Source: JBFLXB01 sp964570625 (lineage in GTDB: Bacteria; Nitrospirota; Nitrospiria; 2-01-FULL-66-17). From it: a DNA stretch of 64,000 nucleotides. Numbering within the stretch: position 1 is the first letter of the stretch; every line of letters begins with the position of its first letter. The position numbers and the translations under genes are program-made. Below are positions 8,362 through 16,733 of the stretch, piece by piece. The notes under the pieces are model-generated. The model was given only the letters and a program-made list of their open reading frames with translations. It was not told the origin of the DNA and searched no databases. The DNA is taken from contig CAZMYW010000010.1 of NCBI GenBank assembly GCA_964570625.1, positions 26,288 to 90,287 on the forward strand, read 5' to 3'.

Positions 8362-8407
8362 CGCGCGAAAGCGTCCCCTCGGCGTATGAGGCGGACGCTT
8401 TCGCGCG
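8362..8407. repeat. Perfect 15-pair inverted repeat after the YceI gene
   Basis: CGCGCGAAAGCGTCC (8362-8376) is exactly complementary to 8393-8407, separated by 16 bases. No T-run follows on either strand, so it is not a classic intrinsic terminator. It may still end or stabilise the YceI transcript. Confidence 0.75.
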
Positions 8408-8851
8408 CCAGAGCTCACGGCGTTCCAGGGGCCACCAGTCCACTGGACGCCCACACCGTGTCCTTTCGAAACTAACGTTCTAGCGCCCCACCCCACTCGT
8501 CGTAACAATCAGCCATCAACAACGCGTGCGCCATGATGCTCCATCAGCGTCCTGGGTAGCCGCAGCGTTTGCCGACGAAAAGTTATCCGACGCAGTCCGA
8601 ACACCGCAGGCATCGCGTTCGGTACCGTCCAACCGCGCCCAGTGTTGCGATCAAAGACCAGCACTTGCGACAGATTTTCGGCACATCGGCTATGGAAGCC
8701 ATCTCCCGGGCATACGGGAATGCTCGGCAACCCTGGCATTGTTCTGGCATGCCTAACTCCGGATGGCGATTCTGATGGTATCCGGCAGGCCAACTCATTC
8801 ATGGACATCATTCTGCGCTGTGCTATCTTCCTTCCGCGCCCAGAGGGATCT
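8408..8851. other. Gap without a supported gene
   Basis: About 440 bases between the inverted repeat and the MATE gene. Reading frames here show no family resemblance. I see no convincing promoter, RNA gene or repeat. Confidence 0.4.
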
Positions 8852-10219
8852 GTGAGGGACAGAATTCGTCAAGAGATTGTGTCCTTAGCCGTCCCTGTGA
8901 TGTGCAGCACCTTCCTTCAGCGGATCACCACCATCGTGGACATCTTTTTGGTAGGCGGGCTCGGCGCCGCCGCCATCACCACGGTCGGGGTCGGTCAGGT
9001 GATGACCTTGTTGGTGATGACCGTTGCCTGGGGCCTCTCCGCCGGCGTGACTGTGGTGATCGCCCAACTCTGGGGCGCCCAGCGGCACGCCGACGCCCGC
9101 GCCGTGAGTTTCCAGTCACTGAGGTTCGGCGTCATTCTCGGCGTCGGCATCAGCCTCGCGGGTGTGTTGTGGGGCCACACCGGAGCCGCCTTTCTGGGGG
9201 CGCGGGAAGAGGTGTTGCCGCTGATCGTCCCGTATCTTCAGGTGATCTTCTCCTTCGTTGTGTGTTCCCTTCTCATCAATTTACTCTCCGCCATCATGTA
9301 TGGGGTCGGTGACACACGCCCGCCTCTTCGAGCCGCGGTACTGATGAACATCGTCCACCTCGCTGTCGCGTGTCCGCTTATCTACGGCCTCTTGGGTGCG
9401 CCGCACTGTGGGGTGCTCGGTGTTGCGATTGCGACCGCGGCGTCGGAGACCGCAGGAGCCGTCTATCTTCTCGTGGTCAGTTACAGACGGCGGTACCTTC
9501 AGGCGGGTTGGCCCAGAGCCGGTTTGATGCGCCACGTGGTGCGCGTCGGCCTTCCTGTGACGGGCGAGCGTCTACTCCAGCAAGCTGGACAACTCATGTA
9601 CCTCAAGGTGGTGATGTTATACGGGACCGCGGCCTATGCCGCTCACCAGGTTGGAATGGCGATCGAGGCGATGGCGTTCCTGCCAGGACTCGGGATCAGC
9701 ATGGCGGTGACAACTGCCGTGGGCCAACGGTTAGGCGCCCGGCAGGTACTCCAAGCGACGATCGCGCACCGCGAGGCGAACCGGCTCGCCTTGTGGATCA
9801 TGGCAAGCATGGGAACAGTATTCTTCGTGGCTCCCGGTCCACTGCTGCGTGTATTTACAACAGACCAGGATGTCATCGCGCTTGGGACGCCGTTGTTGCA
9901 GATCGTTGCCCTGCTTCAAATCCCCCTGGCCATCACCATGGTGCTCTACGGTTCACTACGGGGAGCCGGAGATACCCCGACGTTGTTCTGGAGCACGATA
10001 CTGGGAAGCTGGGGCATCCGCGTCCCACTCGCTTGGTTATTCGCCACGGTCTTACAGCTCGACCTGATCGCGGTATGGGGCCTCCTGGTCGCTGATTGGC
10101 TCGTTCGAATGACCGTGCTGGCCTATCGGTACCGGTCCGACAAATGGCACAGCCACGGGTTGATCCACACCCCCACCCAGGAAAACAGCGTCGCACTCGC
10201 CGCAGGGAAGCCTGGCTAA
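8852..10219 (+). CDS. MATE family efflux transporter
   Basis: A 455-residue integral membrane protein with about 12 hydrophobic segments in two homologous halves, the multidrug and toxin extrusion architecture driven by a cation gradient. Typical family features are the opening SLAVPVMCSTFLQRITTIVD, the loop with AITTVGVGQ and the later LYGSLRGAGDTPT. The GTG at 8852 is preferred because it follows GAGGGATCT and gives the standard length. The same frame extends 70 codons upstream without family resemblance. The drug or metabolite exported is unknown. Confidence 0.9.
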   Translation: MRDRIRQEIVSLAVPVMCSTFLQRITTIVDIFLVGGLGAAAITTVGVGQVMTLLVMTVAWGLSAGVTVVIAQLWGAQRHADARAVSFQSLRFGVILGVGISLAGVLWGHTGAAFLGAREEVLPLIVPYLQVIFSFVVCSLLINLLSAIMYGVGDTRPPLRAAVLMNIVHLAVACPLIYGLLGAPHCGVLGVAIATAASETAGAVYLLVVSYRRRYLQAGWPRAGLMRHVVRVGLPVTGERLLQQAGQLMYLKVVMLYGTAAYAAHQVGMAIEAMAFLPGLGISMAVTTAVGQRLGARQVLQATIAHREANRLALWIMASMGTVFFVAPGPLLRVFTTDQDVIALGTPLLQIVALLQIPLAITMVLYGSLRGAGDTPTLFWSTILGSWGIRVPLAWLFATVLQLDLIAVWGLLVADWLVRMTVLAYRYRSDKWHSHGLIHTPTQENSVALAAGKPG

Positions 10220-10525
10220 TTTTCACCAGGCGCACACGATGGTACAGGCCAATATACTCTCCGACGAAACACCACGTTCACGTGGAAACCAGGCCGGCTC
10301 TCGGGAACGGACTGATGCGTCGGTTCCACAGATTACGAATTGGATCACAAAACCGTCATCACCGTGCAGGTCAACGGGTCGAATTACCGCACTCCGTTCG
10401 GAACCGGACAACACATATGCGGTTTCTCTATCTGATTCGAATCACAGAGGAACTATTTTGGACAAGGAGTGAGCATCCGAATTGCACCACAGATCCGGCA
10501 ACAGGCAACCGCTACGGAGGCAGCT
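10220..10525 (+). other. Intergenic region before the long operon, with a small palindrome
   Basis: About 306 bases with no gene. It holds a 12-base palindrome TGATTCGAATCA (10433-10444) about 80 bases before the first gene, a possible operator. I found no consensus -35/-10 pair, so the operon promoter is not identified. Confidence 0.4.
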
Positions 10526-12955
10526 ATGAAGACGCAATCGCAGGGATATGGATTGATGCTCTGGGGCACGCTGGCCCTACTTGGTGGGTTCGTGGTGTGG
10601 TCGTGCTCCACCGGAGAGAGCCCCATTGCTCAGGACGACATCCCGGGTATCGTGTTCGCATCCCGCACCGTCGACGCCTTAGGGGACCCACTGGATCCTA
10701 TTAGATTCGAACCCGGCGGCGACCTGATGACATTGGTTCCCGGGACACCGTCTGGGACGCTGCGAAATCTGACCAGCGACCTGACCAACGGAGTTGGTGA
10801 CGTCTCGGATCCCGAGATCTTTCTGCAAACAGGCGAGGATCAATTTCGCGTCGTCTTCACAATGCGGACAAACAGCGGGGACCGGTGGCACCTGTATGAA
10901 GTCGAAGTAAGTGCCGACGGCACCCGCCTGAGTACCCCCGTACAACTGACGTGTGGATCGTCAAACGAAGTTGATCCGCAGTACTTGCCAGACGGACGCA
11001 TCGTGTTTTCATCCGACCGCCCTGGGCACCTCGACGAGTATGAACGTCGGAGGTCCACGCTCCTTCACATGTTGGATAGGACTCAGCCGGTCCTCTCCAG
11101 CCAACCGTCCTGTGACAGCGGCGAGGTCGTCCAGATCTCGTTCAACCAAAGCCACGATCGTAACCCCATCGTTCTACGCGATGGCACGATCGCGTTCAGC
11201 CGATGGGAGCACCTGGGAGGAGAGAACAAGTTCCCGGTGTTCTTCATGGAGCCCGACGGCACGGATCCGTTCGTAAAATTCGGGTCCCATTCGGGTGTGA
11301 ACTCGTTCCTGGACGTGCGTGAACTCGAAGACGGACAAATGATCGGCACCATGATGCCCCTGACCGGCACCTTTGAGGGCGGCGCCATCGGCGTGCTCAA
11401 CGTGGCAGCTGAAGCCGACAACGCCAACACCTCTTCGCGACAGCTAACCGGAACGCAGGTGATTCCGACCGGGGAAGATGCGTCCACCGTCGGCCGGTAC
11501 TACAACGCGTATCCCGTGCCCGACGGCACGGATCGATACCTGGTGTCGTACTCGACCGGTAAAGTCGTCGAGGACATGGAAGACGAGGACACGGGAGAAG
11601 TCACCGAGGGTGAGGAGCCCCGCTATGGCATCTGGATGCTCAACACGGGAAATGGGACGCTCAAACCCATCAAGGTCCCCGACGCCAGCACGCAGCGGGT
11701 GTACGTCGAGCCCGTACCGTTGATGGCCGTGCCGGTGACACATATTCCCACCGCCAAACCACAAAAGGTAGCCAACCGCGAATTGCTCGGGAGCACGGGC
11801 GTGCTTGCGGCGGCCAGCGTCTACGATTCTGAGGCGAACCGCGCTCTCTCCGATCCGGTATTGGGTGTGAGGATCCCGCGGAACGGCGGCACCATCGACT
11901 TCGCCGCACTGGTCGGCGATCCCTCACTTCAAGTCGTGAAACAGGTCCGTATTATCCAAGCGGTTCCGAGTCAGCCCGGCGTCGGCGTCGAAGACATGGG
12001 CTTGACCGAATTCGAGCGCCAGAAGATCCTCGGCTATGCCCCGGTGGCGGCCGACGGCTCGTTTAGAGTCACCGTCCCAGCCGACACGTCGTTGACACTA
12101 CACGTGGTCGACGCGGAAGGCCGGTCGTTTAAGGTGAAGGAGAATTGGCTCCAGGTCAGACCCGGCGAAAACCGGACCTGTAACGGATGCCACTCTCCCC
12201 GTCGGGGTCAGCCACAGCGGCCGGCCGCAGATGCGATCGCGCTCAATCAGCTTCCGTCGACACTGACGCCGCCGACCATCGCGGTGATCGACTACACCGA
12301 CCATGTGCAGACGGTTTTCGACGCGGAGTGCGTTTCGTGCCACTCCTCGACCACTCCCAGTGGCAACCTCGATCTGAGCGGCGATCTGTCAGGTCTGGGA
12401 TTCCCCATCTCATACACGACCTTGCTCGAAGGCAACATGAACGGATCTGAGCTGGTGGTGCCGGGGGAATCACGCCAGAGCCATCTGATCGAGCGCATTT
12501 TCGGCGAGGAACTTCGTTCGTCGCTGGCCCTGCCGGTCTCGGATGCGAACAACCACGACGGGATGTTGACCACCCAGGACAGACGAACCATCGTGGAATG
12601 GATCGATCTCGGCGCTCAATTCACCAACAATGACGTGATCACCAACCCTGGGCGATCGAATCTAGACGAGACGGTGTTCGAAACCTCTGTCCAGCCCATC
12701 TTGCAGCAGCGTTGCGCGAGCTGCCACGTTGCAGGAGGAGACAGCAATTTCGTCTTGACCGGAGATCCAGAGGGCGACCTCGGCGCTACCGCCGCTCGCG
12801 TCAATGTCACCAATCCGGTCAATAGCTTGCTGTTCGTCAAAGGCACGGGCGTCGTGCCCATGCTTGTCGACGGGCAACCGGTGAATCCGGCCCCGCTGGC
12901 GACCTCGGACACGGACTACACCACCATTCTCAACTGGATCATCGCGGCCCAGTGA
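10526..12955 (+). CDS. Large exported protein with three c-type haem motifs
   Basis: 809 residues. The start at 10526 follows GGAGG and gives a hydrophobic leader ending VVWSC, a plausible lipobox, so the protein is probably a lipoprotein. The N-terminal half (about 30-450) has beta-propeller-like segments such as PQYLPDGRIVFSSDRPG, as in TolB/WD40-like PD40 repeats. The C-terminal half has three CxxCH motifs: CNGCH (552-556), CVSCH (602-606) and CASCH (730-734), so it should bind three haems after export. It opens the operon and overlaps the next gene by four bases (GTGA). A periplasmic or outer-surface electron-transfer role is inferred. A GAT tripeptide near residue 755 lacks the rest of an ApbE flavinylation motif. 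Confidence 0.85.
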   Translation: MKTQSQGYGLMLWGTLALLGGFVVWSCSTGESPIAQDDIPGIVFASRTVDALGDPLDPIRFEPGGDLMTLVPGTPSGTLRNLTSDLTNGVGDVSDPEIFLQTGEDQFRVVFTMRTNSGDRWHLYEVEVSADGTRLSTPVQLTCGSSNEVDPQYLPDGRIVFSSDRPGHLDEYERRRSTLLHMLDRTQPVLSSQPSCDSGEVVQISFNQSHDRNPIVLRDGTIAFSRWEHLGGENKFPVFFMEPDGTDPFVKFGSHSGVNSFLDVRELEDGQMIGTMMPLTGTFEGGAIGVLNVAAEADNANTSSRQLTGTQVIPTGEDASTVGRYYNAYPVPDGTDRYLVSYSTGKVVEDMEDEDTGEVTEGEEPRYGIWMLNTGNGTLKPIKVPDASTQRVYVEPVPLMAVPVTHIPTAKPQKVANRELLGSTGVLAAASVYDSEANRALSDPVLGVRIPRNGGTIDFAALVGDPSLQVVKQVRIIQAVPSQPGVGVEDMGLTEFERQKILGYAPVAADGSFRVTVPADTSLTLHVVDAEGRSFKVKENWLQVRPGENRTCNGCHSPRRGQPQRPAADAIALNQLPSTLTPPTIAVIDYTDHVQTVFDAECVSCHSSTTPSGNLDLSGDLSGLGFPISYTTLLEGNMNGSELVVPGESRQSHLIERIFGEELRSSLALPVSDANNHDGMLTTQDRRTIVEWIDLGAQFTNNDVITNPGRSNLDETVFETSVQPILQQRCASCHVAGGDSNFVLTGDPEGDLGATAARVNVTNPVNSLLFVKGTGVVPMLVDGQPVNPAPLATSDTDYTTILNWIIAAQ

Positions 12956-13416
12956 GGAGGGTTGGCGGGCCAGAGAAGAGGGCTATACTTGTCGCCGCAA
13001 CGCTCGTGTTGCTGGGTGCGGGCTGTGGCCAAGTGGAACCCGGCGAGGAGGAGGCGATCGGCCAGTTGGACCAGACCGCCTTTGCCGCGACGATTCAACC
13101 CATTCTCGACGCGCGGGGTTGCTCGCAAGCCGGGTGCCACTACCGGGACAAGAGCAATCCCAACACGGGAGGGCCGGGAGGAAGCTTTCGGATCTTTGAT
13201 TGCTCCGGAAATTCCTGCACCACGGAGCAGGTGCTCGCCAATCACGACTCCGCCGCTGGCATGGCCAACATCGCGAACCCGACGACCAGCAAATTGCTTA
13301 CCAAACCGCTGGCGCTCTCCGCTGGCGGCATTCAGCATCTCGGGGGCGACATTTTTATGAGCACCGCTGATCCGGACTACGCAACGATCGTGGGCTGGAT
13401 TCAGAGCCCGATGTAA
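12952..13416 (+). CDS. Small lipoprotein with an unusual CX4CH haem-like motif
   Basis: 154 residues with a lipoprotein signal (LVLLGAGC, acylated Cys near residue 24). The only CH motif is CSQAGCH at residues 57-63, with four residues between the cysteines instead of two. CX4CH sites are known in a few multihaem cytochromes but are rare. The last part (PTTSKLLTKPL, then DPDYATIVGWI) resembles the C-terminal block of the preceding cytochrome (NPVNSLLFVKG, then DTDYTTILNWI), so the two proteins share a domain. Translation starts at a GTG overlapping the previous stop. A paired electron-transfer partner is likely but not proven. Confidence 0.8.
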   Translation: MRRVGGPEKRAILVAATLVLLGAGCGQVEPGEEEAIGQLDQTAFAATIQPILDARGCSQAGCHYRDKSNPNTGGPGGSFRIFDCSGNSCTTEQVLANHDSAAGMANIANPTTSKLLTKPLALSAGGIQHLGGDIFMSTADPDYATIVGWIQSPM

Positions 13417-13417
13417 T

Positions 13418-14185
13418 GTGAGGGGGCAAGGAACCGCAAGATGGCGACTCACGGTCGGCATCGCGTGCGTGGGGCTGATGATCAGCCCCACAGCCGTGTT
13501 TGGGAAGGATTCGGTATTTCGAGAGGCCGTGATCGTCGAGGCGTTCCTGGAAATTCATACTGGACCGAGCAGCAGTTATCCCGTGTTCTACGTGGCGGAG
13601 AAGAACGAAACCATCCTGTTGATGAAACGCCGCGTGGATTGGTACGAAATCCGTCTCCGGAACGGCACGGAGGGATGGGCCCATCGACGCGAGATCGAGA
13701 AGACCCTGTTGGCAGCCGGGTATCGAAAGGGCCTGATGGAACGGTTCTACGATAATTTCGTCGCGAGCAAGACCGCGCTGGGGTGGAGCGCCGGCACATT
13801 CGCAGGGGATCCGGCACTGTACCTTCGATTGACCTACGGCCTTACCGACCACCTCGCGCTGGAGGGTAACGGAGGCTTTGCCTCAGGCGACCTGGGGGGT
13901 ACGCAACTGTACCACGGAGGTGTCGTGGTGACTCCGTGGCGCGCTCGATGGCTGGCGATCAACGGAACGATTGGTGGGGGCGTGGTCCACGTAACACCCA
14001 CCAGCCTGCTGGTCAACGCTGAATCCGGCACGTTTCCTTCCGCTTACGCCGGCGTGGGGTTCGGGATTCCCATGTTCAGAAATCTCGAGGGACGCGTCGA
14101 CATCCGGCACTTCACGTTGTTTATGAACACTGAACGGACCCGAGAGTTCCAGGAGTACAGCGCGGGACTGTCGTTCCGCTTCTAA
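13418..14185 (+). CDS. SH3-domain outer-membrane beta-barrel protein
   Basis: 255 residues. A signal peptide (about 1-29) is followed by a bacterial SH3-like domain (about 35-95, with VEAFLEIHTGPSSSYPVFYV and GTEGWAHRR). A beta-barrel of amphipathic strands then ends in SAGLSFRF with the terminal phenylalanine used for outer-membrane insertion. The start is a GTG one base after the preceding stop. SH3 domains of this type often bind peptidoglycan, so the protein may link the outer membrane to the wall. Another, unrelated barrel gene follows immediately. Confidence 0.8.
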   Translation: MRGQGTARWRLTVGIACVGLMISPTAVFGKDSVFREAVIVEAFLEIHTGPSSSYPVFYVAEKNETILLMKRRVDWYEIRLRNGTEGWAHRREIEKTLLAAGYRKGLMERFYDNFVASKTALGWSAGTFAGDPALYLRLTYGLTDHLALEGNGGFASGDLGGTQLYHGGVVVTPWRARWLAINGTIGGGVVHVTPTSLLVNAESGTFPSAYAGVGFGIPMFRNLEGRVDIRHFTLFMNTERTREFQEYSAGLSFRF

Positions 14186-14191
14186 TTTCCG

Positions 14192-14842
14192 ATGACGACG
14201 AAACGCACATGGATCGCCATAGTGATGGGCCTGGTGTTCAGCGCCGCACCAGGGTTCGGAACGCCGGGATACGGCCAAGATCTCCCGATCGAAGAGGAGC
14301 CCGTCATTAAACCACCGGCCGAGGACAAGCCGCTCAAGGAGGCGCGCCTCGATAACGAGCGGTTCGAACTGGGGCCCTACGCAGGCATCTACGCGCCTGA
14401 TGGGTTCGGCGCATCCGGCGTGTTCGGATTGCGACTGACCTACCACGTCACCGAAAGCATCGCGTTCGAAGCGAGTTACGCGATCTCGCAGGTGGATCAG
14501 ACCGCGTTTCGTGACGCGACGGGACTTTCGTTGTTGACCAGCGATGAGCTGTCGTACTGGAACGTCGGGGTGTCGTATGACCTCTTTCCGGGTCAAATTT
14601 TCCTCACCCGCGCGCGCACGATTAACTCCACGATCTATTTAATCGGCGGGTTGGGCCAAACGACGATGGATGAACGCAACCATTTCAGTGTCAATGTTGG
14701 GACCGGGTACAAACTGTTTGTCACTGACTGGTTTAGCGTCAGGCCTGACCTCAGGCTTCACCTGTTTGAAACCGATGTCATCGGGGAGAAGACCCTGACT
14801 TACAACCTAGAGGGAACGATCGCCCTCGCCGTGTTCTTCTGA
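14192..14842 (+). CDS. Outer-membrane beta-barrel protein
   Basis: 216 residues with a signal peptide (about 1-28), a short acidic and proline-rich linker (residues 30-50), then a barrel of about eight strands ending in ALAVFF, consistent with BAM-dependent insertion. It resembles the general outer-membrane beta-barrel domain found beside TPR/ExbB operons, including adventurous-gliding gene clusters of myxobacteria, where two barrels (GltA and GltB) form the outer part of the machine. That comparison is inference from context. No catalytic residues are visible. Confidence 0.78.
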   Translation: MTTKRTWIAIVMGLVFSAAPGFGTPGYGQDLPIEEEPVIKPPAEDKPLKEARLDNERFELGPYAGIYAPDGFGASGVFGLRLTYHVTESIAFEASYAISQVDQTAFRDATGLSLLTSDELSYWNVGVSYDLFPGQIFLTRARTINSTIYLIGGLGQTTMDERNHFSVNVGTGYKLFVTDWFSVRPDLRLHLFETDVIGEKTLTYNLEGTIALAVFF

Positions 14843-14850
14843 GGATCGCC

Positions 14851-15363
14851 ATGTTCAGATACCGTCACATCCCATTGTTGGCTGTCTCGTTGTTGATCCT
14901 GCTCTTGCTTAATGCGACGAGCTCCGCGGAGATTCCCGGCGGAGTTAGAAAAGCTCCAGACTTTACTTTGAAACGTTCGACCGGGGGCAATGTGAAGCTC
15001 AGCGAGTTGCGCGGTCGAGTGGTCCTCGTGAACTTTTGGGCGACGTGGTGTACACCCTGCAAAGAAGAGCTACCGTTCTTCAACACGCTCTATCGTCGGT
15101 ATCAGAATGTGGGGTTGGAAGTCCTAGGGGTGAATATCGACAAGGCCTCGTCACAGGCATCTCAGATGAGCACGGCGCTCGGCCTGACCTTTCCGGTTCT
15201 GTTGGACCCCTCCGGGAAGACCTCGACTCTCTATCAGATTCGCACCATGCCGACAACCTATGTGGTGGCCAAAGACGGCACACTCCGCCACGTGCACTGG
15301 GGATTCGGGCCCACTGAGCCGGCGCGCTACGAATCGGAAATTCGTGCGCTCCTCAAGGAATAA
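14851..15363 (+). CDS. TlpA-like periplasmic thioredoxin
   Basis: 170 residues. A signal anchor or signal peptide (about 6-26) precedes a thioredoxin fold of the TlpA/ResA type with the active site WCTPC at 66-70 and the cis-proline loop MPTTYVV. Such proteins keep cysteines reduced in the periplasm, commonly the haem-binding cysteines of apocytochromes or other exported partners. Here both CxxCH proteins upstream and the Cys-rich DUF4266 protein immediately downstream are candidate substrates. It lies eight bases after the preceding gene and is co-transcribed. Confidence 0.92.
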   Translation: MFRYRHIPLLAVSLLILLLLNATSSAEIPGGVRKAPDFTLKRSTGGNVKLSELRGRVVLVNFWATWCTPCKEELPFFNTLYRRYQNVGLEVLGVNIDKASSQASQMSTALGLTFPVLLDPSGKTSTLYQIRTMPTTYVVAKDGTLRHVHWGFGPTEPARYESEIRALLKE

Positions 15364-15369
15364 CCACCG

Positions 15370-15588
15370 GTGAATGTGCGAATCATCGTTCTCTTATCGG
15401 CTCTGCTGAGTGTGACGTTGGCCGGCTGCTCCACGGTGAAACCTTGGGAGCGAGAGTACCTGGCGGACGAGATCATGCAGTTCGACCAGAATGCGCTGAA
15501 GACGGAGTGGCATGTACACGTGCAGGAGGTACAGGAAGGATCCCGAGGAGGGTTCAGCGGAAGCGGCGGAGGGTGCGGTTGCCGGTGA
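15370..15588 (+). CDS. DUF4266 lipoprotein with a Gly/Cys tail
   Basis: A 72-residue lipoprotein (lipobox LAGC, Cys near residue 20) matching DUF4266. It has the conserved block VKPWEREYLADEIMQFD and a C-terminal tail rich in glycine that ends GGGCGCR. The translation start is a GTG six bases after the thioredoxin gene. Its stop overlaps the next gene (GTGA), a sign of coupled translation. The family function is not established. The tail cysteines are likely metal ligands, redox centres or attachment points, and the adjacent thioredoxin fits any of these. Confidence 0.9.
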   Translation: MNVRIIVLLSALLSVTLAGCSTVKPWEREYLADEIMQFDQNALKTEWHVHVQEVQEGSRGGFSGSGGGCGCR

Positions 15589-16733
15589 CTGTGAACACGC
15601 GCATCGGGGTTGCTGGGGGCGTCGCACTGCTGGTCGCGGTACTGGCCACCGCTGAGGCCGTGGAGCCTCCTCAAGATGAAGTGGCTGTTGGCTACAACTT
15701 GTACAGCGGCGGCGGCATCACGGTGCAGGGTCCGACGATGATCGTCAAGAAAGAACTCCTCAGCCGTGTGGCGATTAAGGCCGGTGCCCGCGTGGACCTC
15801 GTCAGCTCCGCCTCCATTGACGTTGTGACTCAGGCGAGTCCGTACAAGGAGCGAAGGACCGAATACGCCGTGGGCACCGACGTGCTGCACAACGACATCC
15901 TCGCCGGAATCAACTACACCCAAAGCCATGAACCAGACTACACGTCCAACACCCTCTCGGTGGGTCTGGCACACGATTTGTTTGACAAGAATGCGACGCT
16001 AAACCTCAGGTTCGCTCGATCCTGGGATAAAGTCGGGAAAAACGGCGATCCATCCTTTGGCCAGGAAGAAGCCAACCGCACGCTCTACACCGTGGGAATC
16101 ACTCAATCGCTCACGTCCCGGTGGTTGGTGCAGTTCAACTATGAAAACACCGCTGATTCGGGTTTTCTCAATAATCCCTATCGGAGTGCCCTGGTTGGGC
16201 AGCCTGGGGGAATCTCATCCTGGGTTCCAGAAAACTATCCCGAATCCAGAACCGGGCACGCGTGGGTGCTTCGCACCGGCTTTGGCTTCATCCCCGGGTC
16301 AGATGGAGACCTATCGATCGGGCCACGCAGTTCGGTACAGATCGACTATCGGTACTACCAGGACACGTTCGCGGTTCACTCCCATACCGGAAAAGTGGAG
16401 TACCAGCGGTATATTCGCAACGATTGGCTCATCGGCTCATTCTATCGATACTACCGCCAAGGCGACGCCAGCTTTTACGGCGACCTGATCCCTGCCACTC
16501 AGATCTTCAAAGCCCGGGACAAAGAGCTGGCCCGATTCTCAGACCACTGGATCGGCGGATCCCTCAAATACAAGCCCAGAGCGTTCAAATGGCGAGGTCT
16601 CGAGAATCTAGCGGTTCAGCTGAGCTACACCTTCTTAATGTACGACTACGATAACTTTACGGACCCGAGATCCGGAGAACTCTACTCGCAGAGGAGCCAT
16701 GTCCTACACACAAGTATTGGCTTTACTTACTAG
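15585..16733 (+). CDS. DUF3570 outer-membrane protein
   Basis: 382 residues starting at a GTG that overlaps the DUF4266 stop. It has a signal peptide (about 1-25) and then a long beta-barrel-like sequence matching DUF3570: VAVGYNLYSGGGITVQGPTM near the N terminus, the mid-region KERRTEYAVGTDVLHNDI, and strands ending HVLHTSIGFTY. DUF3570 and DUF4266 genes are regularly neighbours. The pair plus a thioredoxin and ApbE is a recurrent but functionally unassigned set. The following gene starts 35 bases inside its 3' end. Confidence 0.9.
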   Translation: MTVNTRIGVAGGVALLVAVLATAEAVEPPQDEVAVGYNLYSGGGITVQGPTMIVKKELLSRVAIKAGARVDLVSSASIDVVTQASPYKERRTEYAVGTDVLHNDILAGINYTQSHEPDYTSNTLSVGLAHDLFDKNATLNLRFARSWDKVGKNGDPSFGQEEANRTLYTVGITQSLTSRWLVQFNYENTADSGFLNNPYRSALVGQPGGISSWVPENYPESRTGHAWVLRTGFGFIPGSDGDLSIGPRSSVQIDYRYYQDTFAVHSHTGKVEYQRYIRNDWLIGSFYRYYRQGDASFYGDLIPATQIFKARDKELARFSDHWIGGSLKYKPRAFKWRGLENLAVQLSYTFLMYDYDNFTDPRSGELYSQRSHVLHTSIGFTY

